Source: an uncultured Lachnospiraceae bacterium (GTDB lineage: Bacteria; Bacillota; Clostridia; Lachnospirales; Lachnospiraceae). Taken from it: DNA of 19,593 nt. The DNA lies in NCBI GenBank assembly GCA_934351925.1, contig CAKRJT010000041.1:1-19593 (forward strand), read 5' to 3'. The position numbers and the translations under genes are program-made. This document shows, piece by piece, positions 1 to 6,404 of this stretch (position 1 is its first letter; each line of letters begins with the position of its first letter). The notes under the pieces are model-generated. The model ran no database searches. It saw only the letters and a list, made by a program, of their open reading frames with translations, and was not told the DNA's origin.

Positions 1-653
1 AATATCTTACCGTTGTCAACACTTGTCAACAACTTATCCACAGCATTTATCCACTTATCCACATAGTTATCCAATTTATCCACAAAGTTATCCAGACTAA
101 TATGCTCAGGATCGTCCAAAGCCGCTTCAATAAAGGCTATATTGTAGATTAACTCTTCTCGGATTTTTCTTATCCCTGTGGATAACTTTCCGTTCAGCAT
201 GCTCACAGAGCTCTTTAACGCATAATTATTTTTTGCATTTATTACGTCGATGACAGCCTCAGCCTGAGCTAAATCAATCCGCCCGTTCAAAAACGCACGC
301 TTCGTGAACTCACCCGGCTCTGCCGCCCTCGCTCCTTTTTTTAACACAAGTTCGAGTATACGCCTCGTCACATAGGCTCCGCCGTGGCAGTCTATCTCAA
401 CCACATTCTCCCTCGTGTAGGTATTCGGAGCCTTCATAACAAGCACAAGCGCCTCATCAATGAGCTCTTCACCGTCATATATATGCCCATAATGAGCAAT
501 ATGACTCTTCGAATCCGCCAGCTTTTTATTATTTTTTCCCTTAAAAACCCTGTCCGCAACCGCAATGGCATCATCTCCGCTGATTCTGACAATCCCGATG
601 CCTGCATTGCCCATACCCGTGGCAATCGCTGCTATCGTCTCACGACTCTCCAT
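1..653 (-). CDS. mnmE: tRNA modification GTPase MnmE (N-terminal part)
   Basis: About 217 N-terminal codons are visible; the rest runs off the left edge. MnmE works with MnmG to install the carboxymethylaminomethyl group on U34 of certain tRNAs. The N-terminal tetrahydrofolate-binding domain is clear: it opens MESRETIAAIATGMGNAGIG, then has IVRISGDDAI, a DCHGGAYVTRRILE stretch and GARAAEPGEFTKRAFLNGRI followed by DLAQAEAVIDVI. The helical domain starts with FIEAALDDPEHISLDN and ends in the window at SVDNGKI. The G domain and C-terminal cysteine motif are outside. I chose the ATG at 653 because GAGG lies six bases upstream; an in-frame ATG four codons earlier (665) has no ribosome binding site. 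Unusually, the helical segment carries a seven-residue repeat (LDNFVDK, LDNYVDK, WINAVDK) whose codons spell DnaA boxes. It lies downstream of jag but behind a terminator. Confidence 0.95.
   Translation of the reverse strand, partial: MESRETIAAIATGMGNAGIGIVRISGDDAIAVADRVFKGKNNKKLADSKSHIAHYGHIYDGEELIDEALVLVMKAPNTYTRENVVEIDCHGGAYVTRRILELVLKKGARAAEPGEFTKRAFLNGRIDLAQAEAVIDVINAKNNYALKSSVSMLNGKLSTGIRKIREELIYNIAFIEAALDDPEHISLDNFVDKLDNYVDKWINAVDKLLTSVDNGKI
34..185. other. DnaA-box cluster inside mnmE
   Basis: Perfect TTATCCACA boxes lie at 34-42, 55-63 and 76-84, with a perfect reverse box TGTGGATAA at 177-185. Related boxes lie between them: TTATCCACT 47-55, TTATCCAAT 67-75 and TTATCCAGA 88-96. The perfect boxes are exactly 21 bp apart, about two helical turns, because they sit on a heptapeptide repeat of the encoded protein. 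The box sequence matches the known DnaA consensus; binding here is inferred. Confidence 0.75.
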
Positions 654-776
654 GTTTTTCCTCATTTCTATTAACTCAGATAATTGCTAAGCCCATTTTT
701 TACAGCACTGTTGTGTAATGCTGCTAAACATCTATCGATTATACACAGCAATTTTCGCAATTACATCATTTACAAT

Positions 777-815
777 TTAAAAAGATGTGTACATATTCGC
801 ATACGCACACATCTT
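777..815 (-). terminator. Intrinsic terminator after jag
   Basis: On the minus strand a 9-bp perfect stem (arms 807-815 and 782-790) is followed at once by a short U run and AT-rich sequence. It sits in the 199-bp gap between jag and mnmE and probably ends the rpmH-to-jag transcript. The rest of the gap upstream of mnmE is AT-rich. It contains a TATAAT on the minus strand without a convincing -35 element, so I call no promoter there. Confidence 0.6.
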
Positions 816-852
816 GATAATATGTTACTTTTAAGTTTATTGCAAGGATATT

Positions 853-1734
853 TTACGCATTTTTCTTCAAATATACAACTACATGGCGGAATGGCTCCTC
901 GCCCTCACTTCTTGTAGATACATATCTGTCATTCTGAAGAGCTGAATGGATGATTCTTCTCTCATATGGGTTCATAGGCTCAAGAGAAACAGGCTTTCTT
1001 GTTCTCTTAACCTTGTATGCGATATTCTTTGCAAGAGACTCAAGTGTCTCTTTTCTTCTTGCACGGTAATTCTCCGTATCAAGCTTAACGCGGAAGTAAC
1101 CTTCTGCCTCCTTGTTGGCAACAAGACTTACAAGGTACTGTAAAGAATCGAGTGTCTGACCTCTCTTTCCGATAAGAACACCCATGTTCTCACCAACGAG
1201 CTCAACATCCACTGAACCCTCATTCTCATCAATAACGACCTTAACCTCAGCTTCCATTCCCATTGCATGAAGCACATCACCGAGGAACTTCTTTATCGCA
1301 GGCTCCATATTGGCTCCCGCAACAGGCTTTCTTGAAAATCTTTCATTCTCCTGAGGCTCTGTTTCTTCAACAGCAGCAGGCTTTACCTGTACAGTTTTCT
1401 CCGGCTGAACCGGCTGTACATAATTATCAGAAACATTCTTATTCTCATGCTTAGGTGCATGATACTCCTTCTTAGGCTGCTCAGGCTTTCTTGCAGGAGC
1501 AGGCTTGTCCTCGCGCTTTGACTCGGTGACATTCTTTACAACCTTCTCGAACTCATCCTCCGTCTCGGCAATGCGTACCTTAATAACTGCAGGTCGTCTG
1601 TTAATACCCAAAAAACCGCTGCTTCCCTTATCAATTACTTCGTACTCAAGCTTATCGCTTGTGACTGAAAGCTTAATAGTAGCATTAGTAATGGCTTCGT
1701 CTACCGTTTTACCGGTAATCTCTATATATTCCAT
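853..1734 (-). CDS. jag: RNA-binding protein Jag/KhpB (EloR family)
   Basis: This is a cytoplasmic RNA-binding protein that in Firmicutes partners with KhpA and affects cell elongation and division. The Jag-N domain covers about residues 1-55 with the hallmark KGSSGFLGINRRPAVIKV. A low-complexity K/E/P-rich linker runs from about 60 to 140. The KH domain (about 145-215) carries GVLIGKRGQTLDSLQYL at 185-201. The R3H domain (about 225-291) carries ERRIIHSALQ and GEEPFRHVVVYLK. At 293 aa it is longer than the roughly 208-aa Bacillus protein, mostly because of the linker. The start is supported by GGAGGA just upstream. It lies 18 bp downstream of yidC and so is probably in the same operon. Confidence 0.95.
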   Translation of the reverse strand: MEYIEITGKTVDEAITNATIKLSVTSDKLEYEVIDKGSSGFLGINRRPAVIKVRIAETEDEFEKVVKNVTESKREDKPAPARKPEQPKKEYHAPKHENKNVSDNYVQPVQPEKTVQVKPAAVEETEPQENERFSRKPVAGANMEPAIKKFLGDVLHAMGMEAEVKVVIDENEGSVDVELVGENMGVLIGKRGQTLDSLQYLVSLVANKEAEGYFRVKLDTENYRARRKETLESLAKNIAYKVKRTRKPVSLEPMNPYERRIIHSALQNDRYVSTRSEGEEPFRHVVVYLKKNA

Positions 1735-1752
1735 GATATTTTTCCTCCAATA

Positions 1753-2967
1753 CTAATTCTTTGAATTTTTCTCATTGTACATCTTAACCATATTCGCCTT
1801 GGACGCAAGTGAGCCCGGCTTGGCGTTCTGGTTATAATATTCTGTAGATTCCTTGATTTCCTTGGCGCGCTCGCCTCTTCTGGCGATCTCTTCCTCTTTT
1901 CTCTGAACCGACTCCTCATAGTTAGTAACCGCTGAAGTATCAACCTTCTTCGGTGGAAGTCCCTGCTTCGCTCTCTTTTTATTAACCTTCTCCATATTCT
2001 TGGCAATGAGTTTCTCCACATCGACCTTGTCCATGTACTTGTTAATAAATATCTGCTGAACACACTGTACAACACTACCCATAATCCAGTAAAGACCAAG
2101 ACCACTAGGCATGGAAATACAGAAAACTGCTGAGATAACAGGCATCATGGTATTCATCATCTTCATGGACTGTGCTGCCGTATTGTTATCATCATCGTTA
2201 GCAGGATTATTGGTCTGCATGAGCTTTACTGAAAGCCACTGCGTAAGACCGGCAAAAAGCGGAATTAAAAGTGCAAGGCTTAACTTGAAGCCCGGCGCTG
2301 TTGCCAAGTTAATTCCAAAGAAATTATTTACATGTAAAATCTTCTCTGACTGCTGTGCAATCGTGTCCGCAACGTTTCCATAGCTTGCAAACGCATTCTT
2401 AAGCGTATCCCACTGCTCCGCTGAAAATGCATTTAAGAACTTAAGAAGTGCGTCCTCCGTCTCATATGTCGACGTGGTAAGTCCACTGTCAATAAGCACC
2501 TGGCTGTAATCCGCAACTCCTTTTATCGCGAGGATAATAGGATCAAACATAGCCTTAACTCTTGGAACATAAGCCGGAATGTCTCGCACAACCGCGAAAA
2601 TTCCGTAGAAAATAGGAAGCTGGATGAACATCTGAAGGCATCCGCCCGTAGGAGATGTTCCATACTTCTCGTAAACTGCCTTTGTCTCCATCTGCATCTT
2701 CTGCATGGAGGCAGTATCATTCTTGCCCTTGTATTTATTCTGTACAGCCACAAGCTCAGGCTGCATCATCGACGACAGCTTTGAAAATCTCTGCTGCTTT
2801 ATTGTCATAGGCATCATTATGAGCCTTACAATAATCGTGAAGAGAATAATACACAAACCGATGTTAAAACCACCGGTAATAAAGAACAACGCCTGCATAA
2901 TATAGCCCATTAACAAGGCGATAAAATCGATAATATCACCAAGAATAGGCACCTTCAATAAAATCAT
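1753..2967 (-). CDS. yidC: Membrane protein insertase YidC/Oxa1 family
   Basis: YidC inserts and folds membrane proteins, alone or with SecYEG. The 404-aa protein has the Gram-positive layout. A hydrophobic N-terminal segment (about 11-32) is followed by a membrane helix holding the conserved arginine at residue 48 (IIVRLIMMPMTIKQQ). A charged cytoplasmic hairpin has the pattern MQPELVAVQNKYKGK. Later come GGCLQMFIQLPIFYGIFAV and the C-terminal helices ending in PSGLGLYWIMGSVVQ. The tail is rich in lysine and arginine (KKRAKQGLPPKK) and may contact ribosomes. I see no lipobox, unlike Bacillus SpoIIIJ. AGGA lies upstream of the start. Its leader is the 350-bp repeat region that separates it from yidD. 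Confidence 0.96.
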   Translation of the reverse strand: MILLKVPILGDIIDFIALLMGYIMQALFFITGGFNIGLCIILFTIIVRLIMMPMTIKQQRFSKLSSMMQPELVAVQNKYKGKNDTASMQKMQMETKAVYEKYGTSPTGGCLQMFIQLPIFYGIFAVVRDIPAYVPRVKAMFDPIILAIKGVADYSQVLIDSGLTTSTYETEDALLKFLNAFSAEQWDTLKNAFASYGNVADTIAQQSEKILHVNNFFGINLATAPGFKLSLALLIPLFAGLTQWLSVKLMQTNNPANDDDNNTAAQSMKMMNTMMPVISAVFCISMPSGLGLYWIMGSVVQCVQQIFINKYMDKVDVEKLIAKNMEKVNKKRAKQGLPPKKVDTSAVTNYEESVQRKEEEIARRGERAKEIKESTEYYNQNAKPGSLASKANMVKMYNEKNSKN

Positions 2968-3067
2968 TATTATTCCTGTTCCTTCCCGGTCATTATCATA
3001 CTCGATGAAAATAACCCATTATATCCAGAAAGACCGGAGACTTTCTAAAATCAGAACCCTATTCTTA

Positions 3068-3280
3068 CCATAATCCAAACCACAGTTTCCATTATAATTC
3101 GAACCATAGATTCCACTATAATCTGAACCGCAGGTTCCATTATAATTCTAACCACAAGTTCCATCATAATCTGAACCGCAGGTTCCATCATAATCTGAAC
3201 CATAGGTTCCACTATAATCTGAACCGCAGGTTCCACTATAATTTAAACCAAAGGTTTCACTATAATTTGAACCATAGGTT
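3068..3280. repeat. 24-bp tandem palindromic repeat array between yidD and yidC
   Basis: Eight head-to-tail 24-bp units start at 3089, 3113, 3137, 3161, 3185, 3209, 3233 and 3257, with a shorter degenerate unit from 3068. Each unit has a TATAAT-like core followed by a small palindrome of the form GAACCNNNGGTTC. Units differ by a few bases. In the unit at 3233 both stem ends change together (AAACC..GGTTT), which keeps the pairing. Because 24 is divisible by three, the minus strand stays open and reads as an octapeptide repeat. This fills most of the 350-bp gap (2968-3317); the rest (2979-3067) shows nothing I recognise. Confidence 0.9.
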
Positions 3281-3314
3281 CAAATTATTAATAGTTGGAC
3301 CTCCGGTCCAACTA
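3262..3314 (-). other. Two strong hairpins just after yidD
   Basis: Two perfect 3-nt-loop hairpins lie back to back. One has a 12-bp stem (3262-3273 with 3277-3288). The other has a 10-bp stem (3292-3301 with 3305-3314). On the minus strand the second begins 3 bases past the yidD stop. No U tract follows either, so they are not classic terminators. They could stabilise the upstream mRNA end or pause polymerase; this is inference. Confidence 0.6.
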
Positions 3315-3317
3315 ATG

Positions 3318-3530
3318 TTATGGTACTGGATCATACCCTCCTTTTGCAAAAGGGTTACACCGAAGTATTCTCTTTGTTGTCAGATAGCTCCCCTTAAGGG
3401 CGCCATATTTCTCAATAGCCTCGACAGCATACTGAGAACAAGTTGGAGTGTATATACAGGTTGGATATTTCTTCATTGGTGAAAGAAACCTGCGGTAAAA
3501 TTTTACCAATGCAATCAATATTTTTTTCAT
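3318..3530 (-). CDS. yidD: Membrane protein insertion efficiency factor YidD
   Basis: This 70-aa protein is full length for the family. It has the conserved CIYTPTCSQYAVEAIEKYG segment, then KGSYLTTKRILRCNPFAKGG and the terminal DPVP. The three cysteines match the family pattern, and an N-terminal amphipathic segment is thought to bind the membrane face. YidD assists YidC- and Sec-dependent insertion, consistent with yidC lying downstream. Its ATG overlaps the rnpA stop codon (ATGA), so it is likely translationally coupled to rnpA. Confidence 0.95.
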   Translation of the reverse strand: MKKILIALVKFYRRFLSPMKKYPTCIYTPTCSQYAVEAIEKYGALKGSYLTTKRILRCNPFAKGGYDPVP

Positions 3531-3874
3531 ACCAACTTTTCCTGATAAATCCCATGAAGCTTACATATATGGATAAGCGCGCTCTGCGTATCTGCAAAAC
3601 CCTTCCCCTTATGTGATGCCCTTGAAATAATCACAATGTCATAGCCTGACTGTATACTACCGTAATTAAGTCTGCACGCTTCTCTGATGAGCCTCGTGAG
3701 ACGATGCCGGACAATGCTGTTCCCGACCTTCTTACTCACAGATATACCAATCCTGGTGGTATCCGTTCCATTCTCCAAAACATACATGACCAGATATTTG
3801 TTGGCATAAGACTTACCACTCTTATATACCTTTTGAAAATCGATGTTTTTTTTCAAAGTTTCATAACTGCTCAT
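3527..3874 (-). CDS. rnpA: Ribonuclease P protein component
   Basis: The protein subunit of RNase P helps the RNA subunit mature the 5' ends of tRNAs. The 115-aa sequence has the expected length. The N-terminal motif is LKKNIDFQKVYKSGKSYANK. The basic RNR-type motif appears as KKVGNSIVRHRLTRLIREA, with His where many homologues have Asn. AGGAGG lies upstream of the ATG with a longish 11-base gap. It follows rpmH, from which it is separated by an intrinsic terminator, so it probably depends on read-through. Confidence 0.96.
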   Translation of the reverse strand: MSSYETLKKNIDFQKVYKSGKSYANKYLVMYVLENGTDTTRIGISVSKKVGNSIVRHRLTRLIREACRLNYGSIQSGYDIVIISRASHKGKGFADTQSALIHICKLHGIYQEKLV

Positions 3875-3903
3875 GTGTCAAACTGCCTCCTATGATTTTC
3901 ATA

Positions 3904-3930
3904 GAAAAAAGGCCACACACCTGCGGCCTA
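3904..3930 (-). terminator. Intrinsic terminator overlapping the rpmH stop codon
   Basis: On the minus strand the rpmH TAG stop runs straight into the stem. The stem is an 8-bp helix with one G-U pair (about 3922-3929 with 3910-3917) and a 4-nt loop, followed by six Us (3905-3910). It probably lowers rnpA and downstream expression relative to the abundant ribosomal protein L34. Confidence 0.8.
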
Positions 3931-4062
3931 TACTGTTAAGCTCTTTCTTCCCTTAGCTCTTCTTGCAGATAAAACCTTTCTGCCGTTTGCTGTGCTCATT
4001 CTTGCTCTGAAACCGTGAACCTTGTTTCTCTGTCTCTTCTTTGGATGGAATGTCTGCTTCAT
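3928..4062 (-). CDS. rpmH: 50S ribosomal protein L34
   Basis: This 44-aa, very basic ribosomal protein starts MKQTFHPKKRQRNKVHGFR and ends RRAKGRKSLTV. It is the standard length and nearly the consensus sequence. The longer open frame reaching 4113 is not used: AAGGAGGTG lies nine bases before the ATG at 4062. It is the first gene of the minus-strand operon leading away from the origin. Confidence 0.98.
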   Translation of the reverse strand: MKQTFHPKKRQRNKVHGFRARMSTANGRKVLSARRAKGRKSLTV

Positions 4063-4087
4063 GTTCTCGTGCACCTCCTTTTTGTTA

Positions 4088-4118
4088 ATGATATGGCATA
4101 ATTTGGTAAGCATATCAT
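4088..4118 (-). other. Hairpin in the rpmH leader
   Basis: An 8-bp perfect stem (4088-4095 with 4111-4118) lies in the transcribed leader between the rpmH promoter and its ribosome binding site. Its role is unknown; it may affect mRNA stability or leader folding. Confidence 0.4.
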
Positions 4119-4142
4119 ACTATAATAAAAAACATCGCTTTT

Positions 4143-4171
4143 ATTTTATTCATTTGCCCCTATAAAGTCAA
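4143..4171 (-). promoter_or_regulatory. Sigma-A promoter of the rpmH operon
   Basis: On the minus strand, -35 TTGACT (4166-4171) is separated by 17 bp from -10 TAAAAT (4143-4148). It points toward rpmH and gives a leader of roughly 75 nt. It lies back to back with the origin and the dnaA promoter. Confidence 0.8.
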
Positions 4172-4289
4172 GCTTTTTTTCAATAATATCTTAATTATGT
4201 CTCCAACAACCTCTTTCTTATATTGCACAGCCGCACAAACATATTAACACCGGCGTCACCACCCACAATATCACATCATTATTGACAAC

Positions 4290-4560
4290 CAACTTATCCA
4301 CAAAAATGCATCAAAAAAGTTATCCCCAAAATGTGGATAAGTTGTGGATAACTCTGTTGACGATTGTTCTTAACCTGTTAAAATTATCCACAAAGCCTTT
4401 ATTTTAGGGTATGGATAATGTTAATTAAGATATTCACAATTTCCACAAAAAGAATTTTCACAACTTAATGTTTTTTCTGAATAATATACTATATGCAACC
4501 TTAATATAATTATTATGTAAACCGAATGTAAGTACATGTAAAATCTGCCGCTCCACCCAT
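4290..4560. other. oriC, upstream DnaA-box cluster and AT-rich region
   Basis: The rpmH-dnaA gap holds perfect DnaA boxes TTATCCACA at 4294-4302 and 4384-4392. Reverse perfect boxes lie at 4332-4340 and 4343-4351. Weaker boxes are TTATCCCCA (4320-4328) and a reverse TTATCCATA (4410-4418). After the boxes, 4420-4560 is AT-rich with repeated TTCACAA/TTCCACAAA motifs and is the likely unwinding region. Gene order and divergent transcription of both arms support this as the replication origin. The stretch 4172-4290 shows no other feature that I can identify. Confidence 0.88.
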
Positions 4561-4589
4561 ATTTTTGCACTCCAATGTGCGATATTCCA

Positions 4590-4618
4590 TTGAAAAAAAC
4601 CTTATTTTAAGGTATAAT
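4590..4618 (+). promoter_or_regulatory. Sigma-A promoter of dnaA
   Basis: -35 TTGAAA (4590-4595), 17-bp spacer, -10 TATAAT (4613-4618). Transcription would start near 4625, about 27 nt before the preferred dnaA start. That places the upstream ATG at 4637 very close to the mRNA end. DnaA boxes about 170 bp upstream could allow autoregulation (inference). Confidence 0.85.
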
Positions 4619-4651
4619 AGCTTAGAATGACACAAAATGGGAGAAATATCG

Positions 4652-6052
4652 ATGATTGCTGAAATTAAAGAAAAATGGGCTCTTATTTTAGAGACTATAA
4701 AGAATGAACATGAAGTCAGTGATGTATCCTTTAAGACTTGGCTGCTGCCTCTCGAGCCTTACGATACGCACGACAATGTCCTGTTTATACTGCTTCCCGA
4801 CGAGAGAATGGGTCAGAACTATATTAACTATATAGACAAGAAATACACGGTTCCGCTCAAGGTGGCGGTCGCCGAGTGTACAGGCTTAGAGCTTGATATA
4901 CAGTTCATTTTCCCGAGCCAGACCAAGGACATCGACAGGCTGGTGAATTCCTCTACGGACGTAAACCATGCCAGACCTTCCTTCACCGCGAAAGCGCCTT
5001 CCGACGAGACCTACGAGAAGGCGGGACTCAACAGGAAATACACCTTCGACACCTTCGTCGTCGGCGACAATAACAGCTTCGCACACGCTGCTGCCGTAGC
5101 TGTTGCAGAATCTCCTGCCGAGATTTACAACCCTCTTTTCATATACGGAGGCGTTGGTCTTGGAAAGACGCATATCATGCAGTCCATAGGAAACTATATT
5201 CTTATGAAGGATCCATCAAAGAAGGTAATGTATGTGACCTCCGAGGCATTCACCAACGAACTGGTCGAATCCATCAAGAACGATCGTACCAATACCAACC
5301 AGAAGTTCCGTGACAAATACCGCAAGGTCGATGTTCTGCTTATCGACGATATTCAGTTCATTGCCGGCAAGGAGAGTACCCAGGAGGAATTCTTCCATAC
5401 CTTCAATGCACTGCGCGAATCGAAAAAACAGATAGTTATTTCATCAGACCGCCCGCCGAAGGATATCGCAACCCTTGAGGACAGGCTCCGTTCGAGGTTC
5501 GAGTGGGGTCTCACTGTTGACATCGCACCGCCTTCCTACGAGACGAGAATGGCTATTCTCCGCAAAAAGGCTGAGTCCGAGAACCTCAATGTACCTAATG
5601 AAATACTTGAATATATAGCCAACAACATCAAGTCCAATATCCGTGAGCTCGAGGGATCTCTCACGAAGCTCACCGCTTACGCCAAGTTTACACATAATGA
5701 TCTGAGCATCGCTCTCGCTGAGGAGGCACTCAGGGACATCATCTTCCCTAACGAGACAAGGGATGTGACGCCTGACCTCATCATCAAGACCGTATCCGAC
5801 CATTTCAATATTACGCCTGCCGACATCACCTCACACAAGCGCAATAAGGAAATCGTCTACCCTCGCCAGATTGCTATGTATCTTTGTCGTGCCATGACTG
5901 ATGTGCCTCTGGCTACTATCGGCAAGCTTATCGGAAACCGCGACCACACGACGGTTATTCACGGCGCGGACAAGATTTCCGATGAGATTAAGAATAATGT
6001 GCAGACCAAGGAGCTCATAGACATTCTTATCAAGAAGATAAATCCGTCCTAA
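4652..6052 (+). CDS. dnaA: Chromosomal replication initiator DnaA
   Basis: DnaA binds DnaA boxes and opens the origin. Counting from the start at 4652 (466 aa), domain I covers roughly residues 1-85 and a variable linker runs to about 122. The AAA+ core follows with Walker A GGVGLGKTH at 166-174 and Walker B LLIDDIQF at about 229-236. Sensor and arginine-finger regions (DRLRSRFEWGL) come next. Domain IV contains the signature HKRNKEIVYPRQIAMYLCRA, then GNRDHTTVIHG. GGGAG eight bases upstream supports the ATG at 4652; the ATG at 4637 (five residues longer) lacks a ribosome binding site. DnaA boxes lie on both sides of the gene. Full length for the family. Confidence 0.98.
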   Translation: MIAEIKEKWALILETIKNEHEVSDVSFKTWLLPLEPYDTHDNVLFILLPDERMGQNYINYIDKKYTVPLKVAVAECTGLELDIQFIFPSQTKDIDRLVNSSTDVNHARPSFTAKAPSDETYEKAGLNRKYTFDTFVVGDNNSFAHAAAVAVAESPAEIYNPLFIYGGVGLGKTHIMQSIGNYILMKDPSKKVMYVTSEAFTNELVESIKNDRTNTNQKFRDKYRKVDVLLIDDIQFIAGKESTQEEFFHTFNALRESKKQIVISSDRPPKDIATLEDRLRSRFEWGLTVDIAPPSYETRMAILRKKAESENLNVPNEILEYIANNIKSNIRELEGSLTKLTAYAKFTHNDLSIALAEEALRDIIFPNETRDVTPDLIIKTVSDHFNITPADITSHKRNKEIVYPRQIAMYLCRAMTDVPLATIGKLIGNRDHTTVIHGADKISDEIKNNVQTKELIDILIKKINPS

Positions 6053-6112
6053 GCTGCAGGTTATCACCATTGTTTAAATACCATTATAATAAGGAAGAAA
6101 CTCGTTATGGAT

Positions 6113-6176
6113 TGTGGATAACCTATCGGACAATCCTGTGGATAACTGTTGATAAATCCACTTTTTTTGTGAATAA
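6113..6176. other. oriC, downstream DnaA-box cluster (dnaA-dnaN gap)
   Basis: The 352-bp gap between dnaA and dnaN (6053-6404) contains two perfect reverse boxes TGTGGATAA at 6113-6121 and 6137-6145. One-mismatch boxes follow: TGTTGATAA 6147-6155 and TGTGAATAA 6168-6176. All point the same way. Together with the cluster before dnaA this resembles the bipartite origin of Bacillus subtilis. The rest of the gap is T-rich and holds no gene. A ribosome binding site AAAGGAG for dnaN is at 6388-6394. Confidence 0.82.
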
Positions 6177-6404
6177 ATCCGTTTTCTGTCCACAGCCGAT
6201 TTTGCCGGATTTTTTTTTCCACACAGCTTTAACAGCTTGTCCATTGATTATTAACACACTTATTCTTTTTCTGAAACCCTTGATTTTCAAGGCTCAGAGG
6301 AGTTATCAACATATTCACAGCCCCTACTACGACTACTGCTGAATATTTTTATATTATTTATACACAGCACGTCAACGTGCATTTTTGAAAGGAGTTCATA
6401 CACT

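Noticed and set aside
1722..2105. 127-aa minus-strand frame overlapping the 3' part of yidC
   Set aside because: Out of frame with yidC, arginine-rich and without homology signals; the yidC frame is intact through this stretch.
3068..3280. CRISPR array
   Set aside because: The units are contiguous 24-bp repeats with no unique spacers between them, and no cas gene is in the window.
6367..6380. Terminator between dnaA and dnaN
   Set aside because: GCACG-TCAA-CGTGC gives only a 5-bp stem followed by ATTTTTG, too weak to call as a terminator.
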